DNA of 64,000 nt from Clostridium homopropionicum DSM 5847 (lineage in GTDB: Bacteria; Bacillota; Clostridia; Clostridiales; Clostridiaceae): NCBI RefSeq assembly GCF_001263795.1, contig NZ_LHUR01000010.1, positions 62,001-126,000 of the forward strand. Reading direction: 5' to 3'. Positions 46,360 to 59,153 of this stretch are shown piece after piece. Numbering within the stretch: the first letter of the stretch is position 1; the number at the start of each line of letters is the position of its first letter. A model generated the notes under the pieces. The model made no database searches and had not been told where the DNA came from. It saw only the letters and a list, made by a program, of their open reading frames with translations. The position numbers were made by a program, and so were the translations under genes.

Positions 46360-46431
46360 GTTTATCACCTCCTTAACTACTTATCTTATATTCAACATTA
46401 TAATAGATTTTCCTTCTAAAAAGGACTATTT

Positions 46432-47736
46432 TTATAAAATTATTTCTCCTAAAATAAAATCTTCTTTTACTTCTTTAAGAATAACATTTATAACTTTTCC
46501 AGTTAAATCTTCCTTACTTTCTGCAACTACTTTAATATAATTTGGAGTATACCCTTCATAAGAGTTCTCCATATAATTACTTCCTTGTTCAAAAAGTACG
46601 CTCATTTCTCTTCCAATAAATTTATTCATAAACTCTTTCTCATTTTCTTCATTGAGCTTTATAAGCCTTTTGCTTCTTTCTTCTTTTACCTTTCCATCAA
46701 CTTGATCTTCAAACACAGCAGCTCTTGTTCCAGTTCTTGGACTAAACTTAAATATGTGCATTTTAGATAACTTGATCTCTTTTAAAAATTCATAGGTTCT
46801 ATTAAACTCTTCTTCAGTCTCTCCTGGAAAACCTACAATAATATCTGTTGTAATAGAAACGTCTTTAACGTTCTTTCTAAGAGAATCTACTATTATCTTA
46901 TATTGTTCTGTATTATATTTTCTATTCATTCTTTTTAAAGTTTCATCACAAGCACTTTGAAGAGATAAGTGAAAATGAGGACACAGTTTTTTTAGCTTAC
47001 CTATATTACCTATTACTTCTTGACTAAAAAATTCAGGACCTATAGAACCAATTCTAATCCTATTTATTCCTTGAATTTTTTCAATTTCTTGTAGAACCTT
47101 CAATAGATTCCAGTTACCTTCTAAATCAACTCCATAGGAAGAAATATCAATACCAGATAAAATAATTTCTTTAAATCCATGTATTGCAAGTTCTTTTACC
47201 TCATTTATTATAGTTTCTGGATTTTTACTACATACTGCTCCTCTAGCAAAAGGAATAAGACAATAAGAGCAAAAATTATTACATCCATCTTGAATTTTTA
47301 AGAAAGCTCTAGTTTTTTCTTGATAATTTTCTATTCTCAGGTCTTCAAATACTTTATCTTTTAATACCTCATTAACCATTACAATTGATTTATTTTCTTC
47401 TCTTGCTCTATTAACCCAGTAAACTATTTCTCCTTTGTTTCTAGTTCCTAAAATAACATCCACATCTCCTATTTCAGAAACCTTTTCTGGAGCTATTTGA
47501 GTATAACACCCTACAGCAGCAATAATTGCATCACTGTTTCTTCGTTTTGCCCTAGAAATCATTTGACGAGATTTTTTATCACTCATATTTGTAACCGTAC
47601 AGGTATTAATAACATAAACATCTGCAGCATCTTCAAAATCAACAATTTCGTATCCGCTTTTTATAAATTTTTCAGCCATTGCTTCAGATTCGTATTGATT
47701 TACTCTGCAACCTAATGTAGCAAAAGCAACCTTCAT
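46432..47736 (-). CDS. mtaB: tRNA (N6-L-threonylcarbamoyladenosine(37)-C2)-methylthiotransferase
   Basis: MtaB adds a methylthio group to t6A37 of ANN-decoding tRNAs. The 434-aa product has the N-terminal UPF0004 domain (LGCRVNQYESEAM, INTCTVTNMSDKKSR, VGCYTQ), the radical SAM motif CNNFCSYC and a C-terminal TRAM domain. LGCRVNQYESE is the MtaB-specific variant (MiaB has GCQMN). It overlaps the rsmE stop by 1 nt. Confidence 0.96.
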   Translation of the reverse strand: MKVAFATLGCRVNQYESEAMAEKFIKSGYEIVDFEDAADVYVINTCTVTNMSDKKSRQMISRAKRRNSDAIIAAVGCYTQIAPEKVSEIGDVDVILGTRNKGEIVYWVNRAREENKSIVMVNEVLKDKVFEDLRIENYQEKTRAFLKIQDGCNNFCSYCLIPFARGAVCSKNPETIINEVKELAIHGFKEIILSGIDISSYGVDLEGNWNLLKVLQEIEKIQGINRIRIGSIGPEFFSQEVIGNIGKLKKLCPHFHLSLQSACDETLKRMNRKYNTEQYKIIVDSLRKNVKDVSITTDIIVGFPGETEEEFNRTYEFLKEIKLSKMHIFKFSPRTGTRAAVFEDQVDGKVKEERSKRLIKLNEENEKEFMNKFIGREMSVLFEQGSNYMENSYEGYTPNYIKVVAESKEDLTGKVINVILKEVKEDFILGEIIL

Positions 47737-48491
47737 TAAAGTTTTCCTCCTAAATCTCCTAATTCGTACATAATTAAGCCTAAACAGATAAAACCAGCAG
47801 TCTCAGTTCTCAATATTCTAGGACCTAAGGTTATAATATTAGCACCTGTAGCTTTAAGTGAAGCTATCTCTTCCTCTTCAAAGCCGCCTTCAGGACCGAT
47901 TACTATAGCAACTCTTTTAACTTCTTTTATTATACTATTAACCATTTGCTTAATTCCATAACCTTCTGCATTTTCATAAGGAACTACTACTAAATCCATG
48001 TACTTTAGCTGATTAATAAGTTCCTTAAAATCTATAACATCATTAATAACTGGAACAATGGTCCTTTTGCTTTGTTTGCAAGCTTCAAAGGCGATTTTAT
48101 TCCACCTATCCAACTTTTTAGTGTCTTTATTAATTTCCCCTAAAGAGGACAGCACACGTTTTGTAATCACTGGAGTAATTTCTTTTACCCCTAATTCTGT
48201 GCACTTTTGAGAAATTAAATCCATTTTAGGCCCCTTAGGGAATCCTTGGTAAAGATAAACTTCAATTGGGCTTTCATTATTGATTTCTAATTTATCTATC
48301 AGTTTTACCTGTACACTATTTTTATTAATATCAATTATTTCTCCAATAAATTCTTCTCCTTGGCAATTGTTTATGTTTACTTTTTCTCCTTCTTTAAGCC
48401 TCAAAACCTTATATATATGTTTTACATCTTCGCCTTCTATAACTGCTATATCATCATCTATATTATCTTGGCTTACAAAAAATTTATGCAT
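47736..48491 (-). CDS. rsmE: 16S rRNA (uracil(1498)-N(3))-methyltransferase
   Basis: SPOUT-class methyltransferase of 251 aa. An N-terminal PUA-like part (EDVKHIYKVLRLKEGEKVNI) precedes the knot domain with IGPEGGFEEEEI and LGPRILRTETAG, the SAM-binding signatures. Sits between prmA and mtaB as in Bacillus. Confidence 0.95.
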   Translation of the reverse strand: MHKFFVSQDNIDDDIAVIEGEDVKHIYKVLRLKEGEKVNINNCQGEEFIGEIIDINKNSVQVKLIDKLEINNESPIEVYLYQGFPKGPKMDLISQKCTELGVKEITPVITKRVLSSLGEINKDTKKLDRWNKIAFEACKQSKRTIVPVINDVIDFKELINQLKYMDLVVVPYENAEGYGIKQMVNSIIKEVKRVAIVIGPEGGFEEEEIASLKATGANIITLGPRILRTETAGFICLGLIMYELGDLGGKL

Positions 48492-48506
48492 AGTACTTCT
48501 CCTTTT

Positions 48507-49442
48507 CTAAGCCTTTGCAATAATACAGCACCATTCTCCGTCTGTATTGATTTCTTCAATAGTGAATCCTAACTGCTCTAATTTATTTATAACATCATCT
48601 TTTCTGCTTAATATAATTCCAGAAGATATGAAATAGCCTCCTTTTTCAATGAACTTTTTCACATCATCAGAGAGTATTATGATTATATCAGCAAGAATAT
48701 TAGCAACTATAATATTAGCCTTTCCTTCTACTACATCCATCAAATTTCCATATAATATTTCAATATTTTCTAAATTATTAAGCTTAACATTTTCTCTTGC
48801 AGAATCTACTGCTACAGGGTCTAGATCAACTCCGATAACTTTTTTTGCATTCAGTTTACCAGCAGTAATTGCAAGTATTCCAGAACCTGTTCCTATATCA
48901 AATATAGTTGAATTGCTGTTTACATACTTTTCCAAGGCCTGAATGCAAAGTCTAGTTGTTTCATGAGTTCCTGTTCCAAAGGCCATACCTGGATCTAATT
49001 CAACAATTACTTCCCCTTCAGATTTTTCGTATTTTTCCCATACAGGTTTAATAATTATATTTTCCCCTACTCTTGTTGTTTTATAATATGCCTTCCAATT
49101 ATTTTCCCAATCCTCTTCATCAACTCTTTTTACAGTTACTGTTCCTTCACCCTTATCAAAACCGAATTTATCTAAATTCATTAAACTTTCTTTTATGTAT
49201 TGTAAATAACCATTGAATTTTTCATCTTCTTTATAATAGGCCTTTATTACTGCTCCTTCTACTCTATCTAAAAAGTCCACCTCTACCCAGTCAAAGCCAT
49301 CGTTACTCTCTTTCTTTTCTTTAATATCTTGAGCATCTAAAATCGCAACACCATGCACTCCAGTATTATACAATATTCCAGTCACCGCTTCTGCTGCTTC
49401 ACTACTAGTAACGATTTCTACCTCTAACCATACTTTATCCAT
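48507..49442 (-). CDS. prmA: Ribosomal protein L11 methyltransferase
   Basis: Trimethylates ribosomal protein L11 using SAM. The 311-aa product has the L11-binding N-terminal domain ([20 protein letters not shown]) and a class I methyltransferase fold with [30 protein letters not shown] and [10 protein letters not shown] (NPPY-like). ATG 49442 behind AAAAGGAGAG; the longer frame (49478) has no site. Confidence 0.95.
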   Translation of the reverse strand: MDKVWLEVEIVTSSEAAEAVTGILYNTGVHGVAILDAQDIKEKKESNDGFDWVEVDFLDRVEGAVIKAYYKEDEKFNGYLQYIKESLMNLDKFGFDKGEGTVTVKRVDEEDWENNWKAYYKTTRVGENIIIKPVWEKYEKSEGEVIVELDPGMAFGTGTHETTRLCIQALEKYVNSNSTIFDIGTGSGILAITAGKLNAKKVIGVDLDPVAVDSARENVKLNNLENIEILYGNLMDVVEGKANIIVANILADIIIILSDDVKKFIEKGGYFISSGIILSRKDDVINKLEQLGFTIEEINTDGEWCCIIAKA

Positions 49443-49526
49443 CCAAGTATCTCTCCTTTTATCCTCATATCTTCTCAATATTCGATATTAACTTATTATA
49501 ATTCAACTGACCTTATATGTAAACTT

Positions 49527-49567
49527 AAAAAACTTGTTTCTCTCATAAGGAGAGAAACAAGTTTTTT
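49527..49567 (-). terminator. Terminator after dnaJ
   Basis: A perfect 18-bp stem AAAAAACTTGTTTCTCTC with complement, 5-nt loop, with the T-run inside the descending arm. It closes the hrcA-grpE-dnaK-dnaJ operon. Confidence 0.93.
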
Positions 49568-50690
49568 ACTTAAAATTTTTCTTAATTTTATCAACAAAAG
49601 ACTCCTTATTGTTACCTTCAGAAACCTTTTCTCCAGTAGCTTCCATAAATGCTATTAGTGCTTCTCTTTGCTTATCATCTAAGTTTTTAGGAACATCCAC
49701 AATCAATTTAACATATTGATCTCCTCTTCCATGTCCATTGACTTTTGGAACACCTTTACCCTTTAATCTAAAAATAGTTCCTGGTTGTGTTCCTGCTGGT
49801 ACTTTATATTTTACATCTCCATCAATAGTAGGAACCCTTATCTCAGTTCCTAAAGCTGCCTTACCAAAACTAATGTGTTCTTCGATGGATATGTCAAATC
49901 CTTTTCTTGAAAATACTTGATGTGGAGCTACTCTAATATTTACATATAAATCTCCACTTGGTCCACCATTTTTACCTGGTTCACCTTGTCCCCTAAGAGG
50001 AAGTACATTGCCTGTATCTACTCCAGCTGGTACCTTTATTTTTATCTTTTTATTTTTTCTTACAGTTCCCTTACCGTGGCAACTAGTACAAGGACTATCA
50101 ATAATATTTCCCTTTCCTCCACACTTATCACAGGTACTCGTTGTTACAAAGCTGCCTAATGGAGTACTTCTTTGATATTTTACTTGACCAGTTCCACCAC
50201 ATTTATCACAGGTTTTTGGACTTGTGCCTGGCTTTGCTCCTGTTCCATTACAAGTATCACAATTTTCATTTTTGGATATAGATATTTCCTTTTCCACACC
50301 AAAAACCGCTTCTTCAAAAGTAAGACTTATTGTATACTCTAAATCTGCTCCTCTTTCTGGACCATTTCTTCTTCTCTGAGAAGAAAATCCTCCAAAGAAA
50401 GAGTCAAATATATCTTCAAATCCTCCCATTCCTGAGAAATCAAAACCACCAGCTCCGCCAGCTCCACTAAAATCAGTAGTTCCAAATTGATCATATTGAG
50501 CTTTTTTCTGAGGATCTGAAAGTACTTGGTATGCTTCATTTATGTCCTTAAACTTTTCTTCTGCCTCTTTATTGCCTTGATTTCTATCTGGATGGTATTG
50601 CATAGCAAGCTTTCTATATGCCTTTTTAATTTCATCTTCACTTGCACCTTTTGGTATTCCTAAAACATCGTAGAAGTTTTTATTAGCCAT
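49566..50690 (-). CDS. dnaJ: Chaperone DnaJ
   Basis: Hsp40 co-chaperone that stimulates DnaK ATPase. The 374-aa product has the J domain (residues ~5-65 with HPD in QYHPDRN), the G/F-rich linker, the zinc domain with four CxxCxGxG-type repeats ([32 protein letters not shown]) and the C-terminal substrate domain. ATG 50690. Confidence 0.98.
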   Translation of the reverse strand: MANKNFYDVLGIPKGASEDEIKKAYRKLAMQYHPDRNQGNKEAEEKFKDINEAYQVLSDPQKKAQYDQFGTTDFSGAGGAGGFDFSGMGGFEDIFDSFFGGFSSQRRRNGPERGADLEYTISLTFEEAVFGVEKEISISKNENCDTCNGTGAKPGTSPKTCDKCGGTGQVKYQRSTPLGSFVTTSTCDKCGGKGNIIDSPCTSCHGKGTVRKNKKIKIKVPAGVDTGNVLPLRGQGEPGKNGGPSGDLYVNIRVAPHQVFSRKGFDISIEEHISFGKAALGTEIRVPTIDGDVKYKVPAGTQPGTIFRLKGKGVPKVNGHGRGDQYVKLIVDVPKNLDDKQREALIAFMEATGEKVSEGNNKESFVDKIKKNFK

Positions 50691-50725
50691 CCTTTTTTCA
50701 CCACCTACTGCTTTCTAAAACTTAA

Positions 50726-50757
50726 ATTAAGGGAAGGTTAAAAACCATCCCCTTAAT
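50726..50757 (-). other. Intercistronic hairpin between dnaK and dnaJ
   Basis: Arms ATTAAGGGGATGGTT and AACCTTCCCTTAAT pair with one bulge in the 93-nt gap; no U-run follows. It may set the relative amounts of DnaK and DnaJ by mRNA stability or partial termination (inference). Confidence 0.5.
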
Positions 50758-50783
50758 ATCTTGCCTTTTCTAGTATACACAAT

Positions 50784-52661
<1,878 letters not shown>

Positions 52662-52685
52662 TTAATTAAAAATATATTAAATAAG

Positions 52686-53303
52686 TTAATTTGCAACTTT
52701 AACTAAGCTAAATCTTAAAACCTTATCGCCTTTTTTATAACCCTTTTGAAATACTTCTACAATATGATTTTTTCCATAACTCTCATCTTCAATATGCATA
52801 ATTGCATTATGATAATTTGGATCAAAACCTTCTTCTATTTTTATTTCTTCTACATCTAGCTTATTTAATGCATCTTCAAATTGTTTTAAAGTTATCTCTA
52901 TTCCTTTTTTCAAGTCTTCTGCATTTCCTTCAGCAGCGGCAGCTCTCTCTAAATTGTCTAAAACAGGGAACATATACTTTAAAACATCAGAGCATGCATC
53001 TGTATACAATGCTTTCTTTTCTTTTTCTGTTCTTTTTCTAAAATTTTCATACTCAGCATTTATTCTTAGAAGTCTATCTTTTAATGTTTCTACTTCATTT
53101 GATAATTTCTTATTTTCTTCTGCCAAGCTTTTATTTTGAGAAGTCAATCCTTCTATTTCACTTTCAGTTTTATCCTTTTGATCTAATTGTTCAAACTCAA
53201 TATCTTCATTTACTTCTGACTCCTCAAGAGTTTCTTCAACCATATTATCCTCTTCATTTATTGCTTCTTCTTTAATTTCATTTAAATTTTCGTCATTTAC
53301 CAT
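52686..53303 (-). CDS. grpE: Nucleotide exchange factor GrpE
   Basis: Dimeric exchange factor for DnaK. The 205-aa product begins with an acidic region, continues as a long coiled coil (KSLAEENKKLSNEVETLKD) and ends in the beta-domain motif VEEIKIEEGFDPNYHNAI. ATG 53303 follows AGGAGTG; the gene starts 10 nt after the hrcA stop. Confidence 0.97.
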   Translation of the reverse strand: MVNDENLNEIKEEAINEEDNMVEETLEESEVNEDIEFEQLDQKDKTESEIEGLTSQNKSLAEENKKLSNEVETLKDRLLRINAEYENFRKRTEKEKKALYTDACSDVLKYMFPVLDNLERAAAAEGNAEDLKKGIEITLKQFEDALNKLDVEEIKIEEGFDPNYHNAIMHIEDESYGKNHIVEVFQKGYKKGDKVLRFSLVKVAN

Positions 53304-53313
53304 TTTTTCACTC

Positions 53314-54384
53314 CTACCTATCATCCGAATATTTTTTATCTACACTCTTATTTATCGTCATAACCATATTAGTCAATAGTGAAATAACTTTAGAGTAGTG
53401 CATTCTAGTTGGTCCTATAACACCTATTGTCCCCATAGGTTTACTGCCAATACTGTAGACCGCAGAAATTATGCTGCAATTTTGAGCATTTTCTATAGAA
53501 TTTTCTTTACCAATTTTTATGGTAAAACTCATTCCATCGTTTATATTTTCTAAGCTATTAAAAATTAATTGCTTCAATACATCTTTGTTATCAATTAATG
53601 ATAAGAATTCTCTTGCTCTATCTATATCGTTATATTCAGGGTAGTTAAAAATATTTGATGCACCTTCATAATATATTTCTGAATTATCAGCTTTTGTTAG
53701 TGATTCATAAAGCACAGTAATAATAGCATCAAAAATATCCTCATATCCTGTTAAATCTCTTTTAAGTTCGTTTATTACTTTTAGATTTATTTCCTCAATA
53801 GTTAGATTTGATAATCTATTATTCAAAAGCAATGAAATTCTTTGTAATACTTGATTATTTATAGGCTTATTAAGTCTTATTATCTTATTGTCAACAATAC
53901 CATTTTGAGTAACTATTACAGCTACTATATTGTTTGAATCAATAAACAGTAACTGAATTAGTTTAATTGAACTGTTTCTAACTGAAGGAGTATTTACTAC
54001 ACAAGTTAATTTTGTAAGCTCTGATAAAAGGTGAATAGATTTCTTTAGTATTTTATCTACCTCATAAAGAGCCTCTCCAATAAGCTCATTTTTTATCATT
54101 AGTTCTTCTTGCTTTGTTAATTTAGGCAGCTTAATAAGCTTATCAACGTATAACCTATATCCACTATCAGAAGGCTTTCTACCAGATGAAGTATGAAGCT
54201 GTTCAATTAGCCCCATCTCTTCTAAATCTGACATTTCATTTCTAATAGTAGCTGAACTTATACCTAAATCATATTTTTTTGATATTGTCCTTGAACCTAC
54301 CGGTTCTCCAGTTGAAATGTAATCATTAATAATAGCCTGAAGTATCTTGATTTTCCTATCATCTATTCCAAAAAAGTTATCCAC
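53314..54384 (-). CDS. hrcA: Heat-inducible transcription repressor HrcA
   Basis: Repressor of class I heat-shock genes that binds CIRCE and needs GroEL for activity. The 356-aa product has the winged-helix N-terminus (ILQAIINDYISTGEPVGSRT, GISSATIRNEMSDLEEMGL) and the C-terminal LGVIGPTRM-like segment TIGVIGPTRMHYSKVI. GTG 54384 follows AGAGGTGAT. First gene of the operon, just downstream of a perfect CIRCE, so it is self-regulated. Confidence 0.97.
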   Translation of the reverse strand: MDNFFGIDDRKIKILQAIINDYISTGEPVGSRTISKKYDLGISSATIRNEMSDLEEMGLIEQLHTSSGRKPSDSGYRLYVDKLIKLPKLTKQEELMIKNELIGEALYEVDKILKKSIHLLSELTKLTCVVNTPSVRNSSIKLIQLLFIDSNNIVAVIVTQNGIVDNKIIRLNKPINNQVLQRISLLLNNRLSNLTIEEINLKVINELKRDLTGYEDIFDAIITVLYESLTKADNSEIYYEGASNIFNYPEYNDIDRAREFLSLIDNKDVLKQLIFNSLENINDGMSFTIKIGKENSIENAQNCSIISAVYSIGSKPMGTIGVIGPTRMHYSKVISLLTNMVMTINKSVDKKYSDDR

Positions 54385-54400
54385 CTAAATCACCTCTTTA

Positions 54401-54427
54401 TTAGCACTCATATCAACTGAGTGCTAA
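54401..54427. promoter_or_regulatory. CIRCE operator
   Basis: TTAGCACTC, 9 nt, GAGTGCTAA: an exact match to the CIRCE consensus, located between the hrcA promoter and the hrcA start. Target of HrcA. Confidence 0.98.
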
Positions 54428-54440
54428 TAACTACGATTTA

Positions 54441-54469
54441 AAGTTATCACTCTACTATTTTTTTGTCAA
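54441..54469 (-). promoter_or_regulatory. Promoter of the hrcA-grpE-dnaK-dnaJ operon
   Basis: Minus-strand TTGACA (54469-54464), 17 nt, TAACTT (54446-54441); the CIRCE begins about 14 nt downstream. Confidence 0.8.
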
Positions 54470-54568
54470 CTTTATATAATTTAGAAAATTATTTATTATA
54501 TCCAAATTTAATAAACAATTATATGTTTTCTTTATAATTCTCTTTTTTTCTAAGCTTTTGTATACATA

Positions 54569-55699
54569 TTATCGGTCTTGTATAAAATCACTCATAATCA
54601 CATTGGAAATTTCAATACCCTTTTGCGAAAGCGCCAAATATCCTTCTTTTTCAATTAACAAACCATTATTTTTATATTTTTCTATTATATCTCCGTATAT
54701 TTTATAGATTGACATATGAAATCTACCTGAAAATTCCTCCAATAAAATTCCTTGAATTTTCCTTAGTCCCATAAAAATAAACTCTTCCATATCAGCTTGA
54801 ACTGTATTCTTCGATCTATCAATTATAGCATCTCCATTTTTATTTATTAGTCTAATATAATCCTCTATTTTATTATGATTACTGTATCTATATCCTTCAT
54901 AATAAGAATGGGCTGCTGAACCACATCCAATATATTCTTGAAGATTCCAATAAACCATATTGTGTCTACATTGGAAATTGCTCTTAGCAAAATTTGAAAT
55001 CTCATATTGTCCATAGCCTTTTTTATTTAAGTATTCTAAGGTATACCAATACATCTCTCTTTCAATATCTTCACTAGGCAAAATAATTTTGTCTAACTTT
55101 TCTAATTCATAAAAAGCTGTACCTTCTTCAATTATTAAGCTATAACAAGAAATGTGCTCAGGGCTCAGACAAGTAACTTCTTTTAAGGTTTCCTTCCATT
55201 GTTCCAAGCTTTGATTAGGTATTCCAAAAATTAAATCAATATTTACGTTATTAAAGCCAAAATCTCTAACTAGAGTAAAAGTATCCAAAAATTCTTTGTA
55301 GGAATGTATTCTGCCAAGCTGTTTTAAATGCTCATCTTGCACTGCTTGAAGTCCTATACTTAATCTATTGACTCCCATTGACTTAAATAACGACAATTTA
55401 TCTTTATCTATAGTTCCTGGGTTACATTCTACAGTAAACTCTGTTTCCTTATCCTTCTTTAAACAATCAATACTTTTTTTAATAATATTCCACGCTTCTA
55501 AAGATAAATAGGTGGGAGTCCCCCCACCTATAAAAATTGTCTTCATGTTCATGTCTCTTAAACTATCTATTTCCTTAGAAAGAGCTTTTGCATAGCTTAG
55601 CATCAGGTTTTCCTTACACCCATAGGATGGGAAATCACAATACAAACACTTTTGCTTGCAAAATGGAATATGTATATACAAAGAAATATCTCTTTTCAT
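54569..55699 (-). CDS. hemW: Radical SAM heme chaperone HemW
   Basis: HemW (formerly taken for coproporphyrinogen oxidase HemN) carries heme to target proteins. The 376-aa product starts at ATG 55699 (TGGAG upstream) and has HIPFCKQKCLYCDFPSYG with the CX3CX2C cluster, IGGGTPTYL and SIGLQAVQDEHLKQLGRIH. It follows lepA by 22 nt as in Bacillus. No heme-synthesis gene is nearby. Confidence 0.93.
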   Translation of the reverse strand: MKRDISLYIHIPFCKQKCLYCDFPSYGCKENLMLSYAKALSKEIDSLRDMNMKTIFIGGGTPTYLSLEAWNIIKKSIDCLKKDKETEFTVECNPGTIDKDKLSLFKSMGVNRLSIGLQAVQDEHLKQLGRIHSYKEFLDTFTLVRDFGFNNVNIDLIFGIPNQSLEQWKETLKEVTCLSPEHISCYSLIIEEGTAFYELEKLDKIILPSEDIEREMYWYTLEYLNKKGYGQYEISNFAKSNFQCRHNMVYWNLQEYIGCGSAAHSYYEGYRYSNHNKIEDYIRLINKNGDAIIDRSKNTVQADMEEFIFMGLRKIQGILLEEFSGRFHMSIYKIYGDIIEKYKNNGLLIEKEGYLALSQKGIEISNVIMSDFIQDR

Positions 55700-55721
55700 A
55701 CTACGCTCCATTCTAAATTTT

Positions 55722-57527
55722 TTAATCTACTTTCAAAATAGACATAAATGCTTCTTGTGGTACTTCTACACTACCAATTTGACGCATTCTCTTTTTACCT
55801 TCCTTTTGCTTTTCAAGAAGCTTTCTCTTTCTTGAAATGTCTCCACCATAGCATTTTGCAAGAACGTCCTTTCTCATTGCCTTTACTGTTTCTCTAGCAA
55901 TAATTTTAGCTCCTACAGCAGCCTGAATTGGAATTTCAAACATTTGTCTTGGAATTACCTCTTTTAGCTTCTCAGCAATAGCTCTGCCCTTATTATATGC
56001 CTTTTCAGATGGCACAATCATAGAAAGAGCATCTACAACATCTCCGTTAAGCAGCATATCTAGTTTAACAAGATTAGCTTGTTTATATCCGCTTAATTCA
56101 TAGTCCAAGGATGCATAACCTCTTGTTTTAGATTTTAACATATCAAAAAAGTCATATATTATTTCGTTTAATGGAATATAATAATTTAACACTACTCTAG
56201 TTGTTTCAATATATTCCATATCTATAAATACGCCTCTTCTATTTTGACAAAGCTCCATAACCGATCCAACGTAATCAGAAGGAGATATAATAGCTGCTTT
56301 TACTACAGGCTCCTCCATTTTTTCTATCTCAGTTGGATCAGGTAAATTAGTTGGATTTGTAATCTCCAGCATTTCTCCACTTCTTTTATATATTTTATAT
56401 ATAACAGAAGGAGCTGTGGTAATAATGTCTAAGTTAAATTCGCGCTCTATTCTTTCCTGTATTATCTCCATGTGAAGTAATCCAAGGAAACCGCATCTAA
56501 ATCCAAAGCCCAAAGCAATAGAAGTTTCCGGCTCAAAAGCTAGGGCAGCATCGTTTATTCTTAGCTTTTCCAAGGCTTCTTTCAGTTCATCATATTTTGC
56601 TCCATCAACAGGATAAATACCACTGTATACCATAGGCACTGCTGGTCTGTACCCTTCCAGAGGCTCACTTGCTGGCCTTAATGCTTCCGTAATAGTATCA
56701 CCTACAGCTGCGTCTCTAAGATTTTTAATTGAAGCAGTTATATAACCAACTTCCCCAGCACTTAACTGAGGCATTGATAAAAATCCTGGGGTAAAAACTC
56801 CAACCTCTGTTACTTCATACTCTTTTTTACTCGCCATAAATTTAATCTTTGTTCCTACTTTTACAGTACCCTCCATTATTCTTACATAGGATACTACGCC
56901 CTTATAGCTATCATAATAAGAATCAAATATTAATGCCTTTAGAGGTGCTTCTTCATCACCAGCTGGTGCTGGTACCTTATCTACAACAGCTTCTAATACA
57001 TCCTTTATATTCAATCCTGTTTTAGCCGAAACTAAAGGAGCATCATGAGCTTCTATTCCTATAACATCCTCAATTTCCTGAATAACTTCATTTGGTCTTG
57101 CACTTGGTAAATCTATTTTATTGATTACTGGAACTATTTCAAGATCATGATCAAGAGCAAGATAACAGTTTGCAAGAGTTTGAGCTTGAATACCCTGAGT
57201 AGCATCTACTACAAGAATAGCACCTTCGCATGCTGCAAGACTTCTTGAAACTTCGTAGTTAAAATCTACATGCCCTGGAGTATCAATTAAGTTCAATATG
57301 TATTCTTCTCCATTATCCCTTTTATAAACTAGTCTTGCTGCCTGTGACTTTATTGTAATTCCACGTTCTCTCTCTAATTCCATATTATCTAGAACTTGAT
57401 TTTCCATCTCTCTGTCAGTTAAAGTACCAGTTGCCTCTAACAATCTGTCTGCAAGAGTTGATTTCCCATGATCTATATGAGCTACTATAGAAAAATTTCT
57501 TATATATTTCTTCCTATCCTTCTGCAT
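55722..57527 (-). CDS. lepA: Elongation factor 4 (LepA)
   Basis: Ribosome-bound GTPase that can back-translocate tRNAs or aid initiation. The 601-aa product has [19 protein letters not shown] (G1), the DTPGHVDF box, NKIDLPSA, and the LepA-specific C-terminal domain ([23 protein letters not shown]). ATG 57527 with GGGGGTAAAA. Confidence 0.98.
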   Translation of the reverse strand: MQKDRKKYIRNFSIVAHIDHGKSTLADRLLEATGTLTDREMENQVLDNMELERERGITIKSQAARLVYKRDNGEEYILNLIDTPGHVDFNYEVSRSLAACEGAILVVDATQGIQAQTLANCYLALDHDLEIVPVINKIDLPSARPNEVIQEIEDVIGIEAHDAPLVSAKTGLNIKDVLEAVVDKVPAPAGDEEAPLKALIFDSYYDSYKGVVSYVRIMEGTVKVGTKIKFMASKKEYEVTEVGVFTPGFLSMPQLSAGEVGYITASIKNLRDAAVGDTITEALRPASEPLEGYRPAVPMVYSGIYPVDGAKYDELKEALEKLRINDAALAFEPETSIALGFGFRCGFLGLLHMEIIQERIEREFNLDIITTAPSVIYKIYKRSGEMLEITNPTNLPDPTEIEKMEEPVVKAAIISPSDYVGSVMELCQNRRGVFIDMEYIETTRVVLNYYIPLNEIIYDFFDMLKSKTRGYASLDYELSGYKQANLVKLDMLLNGDVVDALSMIVPSEKAYNKGRAIAEKLKEVIPRQMFEIPIQAAVGAKIIARETVKAMRKDVLAKCYGGDISRKRKLLEKQKEGKKRMRQIGSVEVPQEAFMSILKVD

Positions 57528-57576
57528 TGTAATTTTACCCCCATTGCACGTAATAAATCCTATAAATTATAACATA

Positions 57577-57981
57577 TTATTCTAGATATGTGTCAACTAT
57601 ACTTAATGCTTTACCTTTAATATTTTCTATTACATTGCCATTAATAAAGAAAGTATACTTATTTGTATCTATTCTAAAGTCAAAGGGAGATGAATTATAC
57701 AGAATTCTCACTTTTGGAATTACAACTTTTTCTTCTGTTTCACGATCTTTTAAACTTATTTTTTCTATCTGGTATTTTTCTGGATATGTAAGCACATCAG
57801 CCATCATATCTAAATCTCTTGACTTATTCTTATTATCATAAGCTTTATTTTCATCCTTTATATCTTCTAAAATTCCTGAATATATTTGTCTATTTAAATT
57901 ATAATTTACTACCGCAAGCCCAGTAACAGTTACAAATATAAATAATACAAATGGTATTATAATAGCTTTCCTTTTATACAT
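57577..57981 (-). CDS. Single-pass membrane protein of unknown function (yqxA position)
   Basis: A 134-aa protein with one N-terminal membrane helix (about residues 6-25) and an extracellular part with beta-strand-rich segments (KVRILYNSSPFDFRIDTNKY). ATG 57981 is chosen because AGGAGGT lies upstream; the longer frame runs into spoIIP. It lies between spoIIP and lepA, where Bacillus has yqxA; I cannot show homology, only equal position. Possibly sporulation-linked by its neighbours. Confidence 0.7.
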   Translation of the reverse strand: MYKRKAIIIPFVLFIFVTVTGLAVVNYNLNRQIYSGILEDIKDENKAYDNKNKSRDLDMMADVLTYPEKYQIEKISLKDRETEEKVVIPKVRILYNSSPFDFRIDTNKYTFFINGNVIENIKGKALSIVDTYLE

Positions 57982-58037
57982 AAAAAAGTACCTCCTTTTA
58001 TTCATTATTAAGGATGTACTTTTTGTTGCTACTTTAT

Positions 58038-59099
58038 TCATTTCTTTCCATTAATCTCTTCAGCAAATATTCTAGCTAAATATTTTGCTGATGCTTTTGC
58101 TTCATCTAGAGTATTAACATGGGAACCTACCTCTATTAAAACAGAATTTTTCGTTGAGTCTTGATTGAAATATTTTCTTCCATAATTATAATAGAATGTC
58201 CCTTTATTAAAGCTTGAATTTTTTTTATCTCCAGGGTACAGTTTATTTGATATATCTCTAATTTTTTCTACAAGCTTGCTATTTTCATTAAAGTTCGGAC
58301 TTTTCTTAGCCATAACAAACATAAACCTTGCAACATTTTCTCCATTGATGGTAGTTGTAACTGCCTCTTTATTTTCTATAGAATCTCTATGCATGTCAAT
58401 AACAAGTTTAAAGTCTTTGGTTTCTTTTAAATATTTATCTAATGTAACTCTAGATCTTTCATAACTTTTATCATATGTATCCAGATCATGAATTGTAGTA
58501 TCATGAATGGTTGAAATTCCGTATTTCTCAAGTTCCTTTTTTAGTTCTTCGCCTACAGCCGTTATATTTTTGTCTTTGTCCACAATATTCGTTCCATATG
58601 GTTTATAGCTTTCGCAAGTATGTGTATGATAAATAAGAACCTCCGGCTTTTTTGACATTTCTTTTTTTAATTCTGGATTAAATGCCGTTACCGAACTCAT
58701 ATCTACTGAATTGCTTGTCTTATTTTCCTCTTCTAATACTTGGTCATCTTTAAGAACAAACCTATCAAATTGATGTTCACCATAATCAATATTAAAATTA
58801 TTATTTTCATTTATATAAGGGGATAAAGTAGAAATTTCTCTCCCAATGATATTTAATGTATTCTCTCTTAGTATATTATTTAATAAATTATTGCCCACAT
58901 TAAGTTCATTGCTATCCCCTATACTTTCATTATTTTTTATTGGAAGACTTAATTCTAAAATCCCCTTATAAAATTTATCCTTTATATTTATATTATCATA
59001 AAAAAGTTTTGCTCCATTTAGTGCAAATATAATAACTATTACTGAAATACATAATAAAATTATTAGTATTTTACTTTTCTCATTTTTCTGATAGTGCAT
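58038..59099 (-). CDS. spoIIP: Stage II sporulation protein P
   Basis: Cell-wall amidase/endopeptidase of the engulfment DMP machine. The 353-aa product has an N-terminal membrane helix (~9-30) and the SpoIIP amidase domain with VLIYHTHTCESYKP (zinc His), FKLVIDMHRDS and VLIEVGSHVNTLDEA (catalytic Glu). ATG with GGGAGGG. Next to gpr as in Bacillus. Confidence 0.95.
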   Translation of the reverse strand: MHYQKNEKSKILIILLCISVIVIIFALNGAKLFYDNINIKDKFYKGILELSLPIKNNESIGDSNELNVGNNLLNNILRENTLNIIGREISTLSPYINENNNFNIDYGEHQFDRFVLKDDQVLEEENKTSNSVDMSSVTAFNPELKKEMSKKPEVLIYHTHTCESYKPYGTNIVDKDKNITAVGEELKKELEKYGISTIHDTTIHDLDTYDKSYERSRVTLDKYLKETKDFKLVIDMHRDSIENKEAVTTTINGENVARFMFVMAKKSPNFNENSKLVEKIRDISNKLYPGDKKNSSFNKGTFYYNYGRKYFNQDSTKNSVLIEVGSHVNTLDEAKASAKYLARIFAEEINGKK

Positions 59100-59153
59100 A
59101 ATTATCCCTCCCTTGTTTGTAAATATATATGAGAGGTTATTAAAACTATATTA

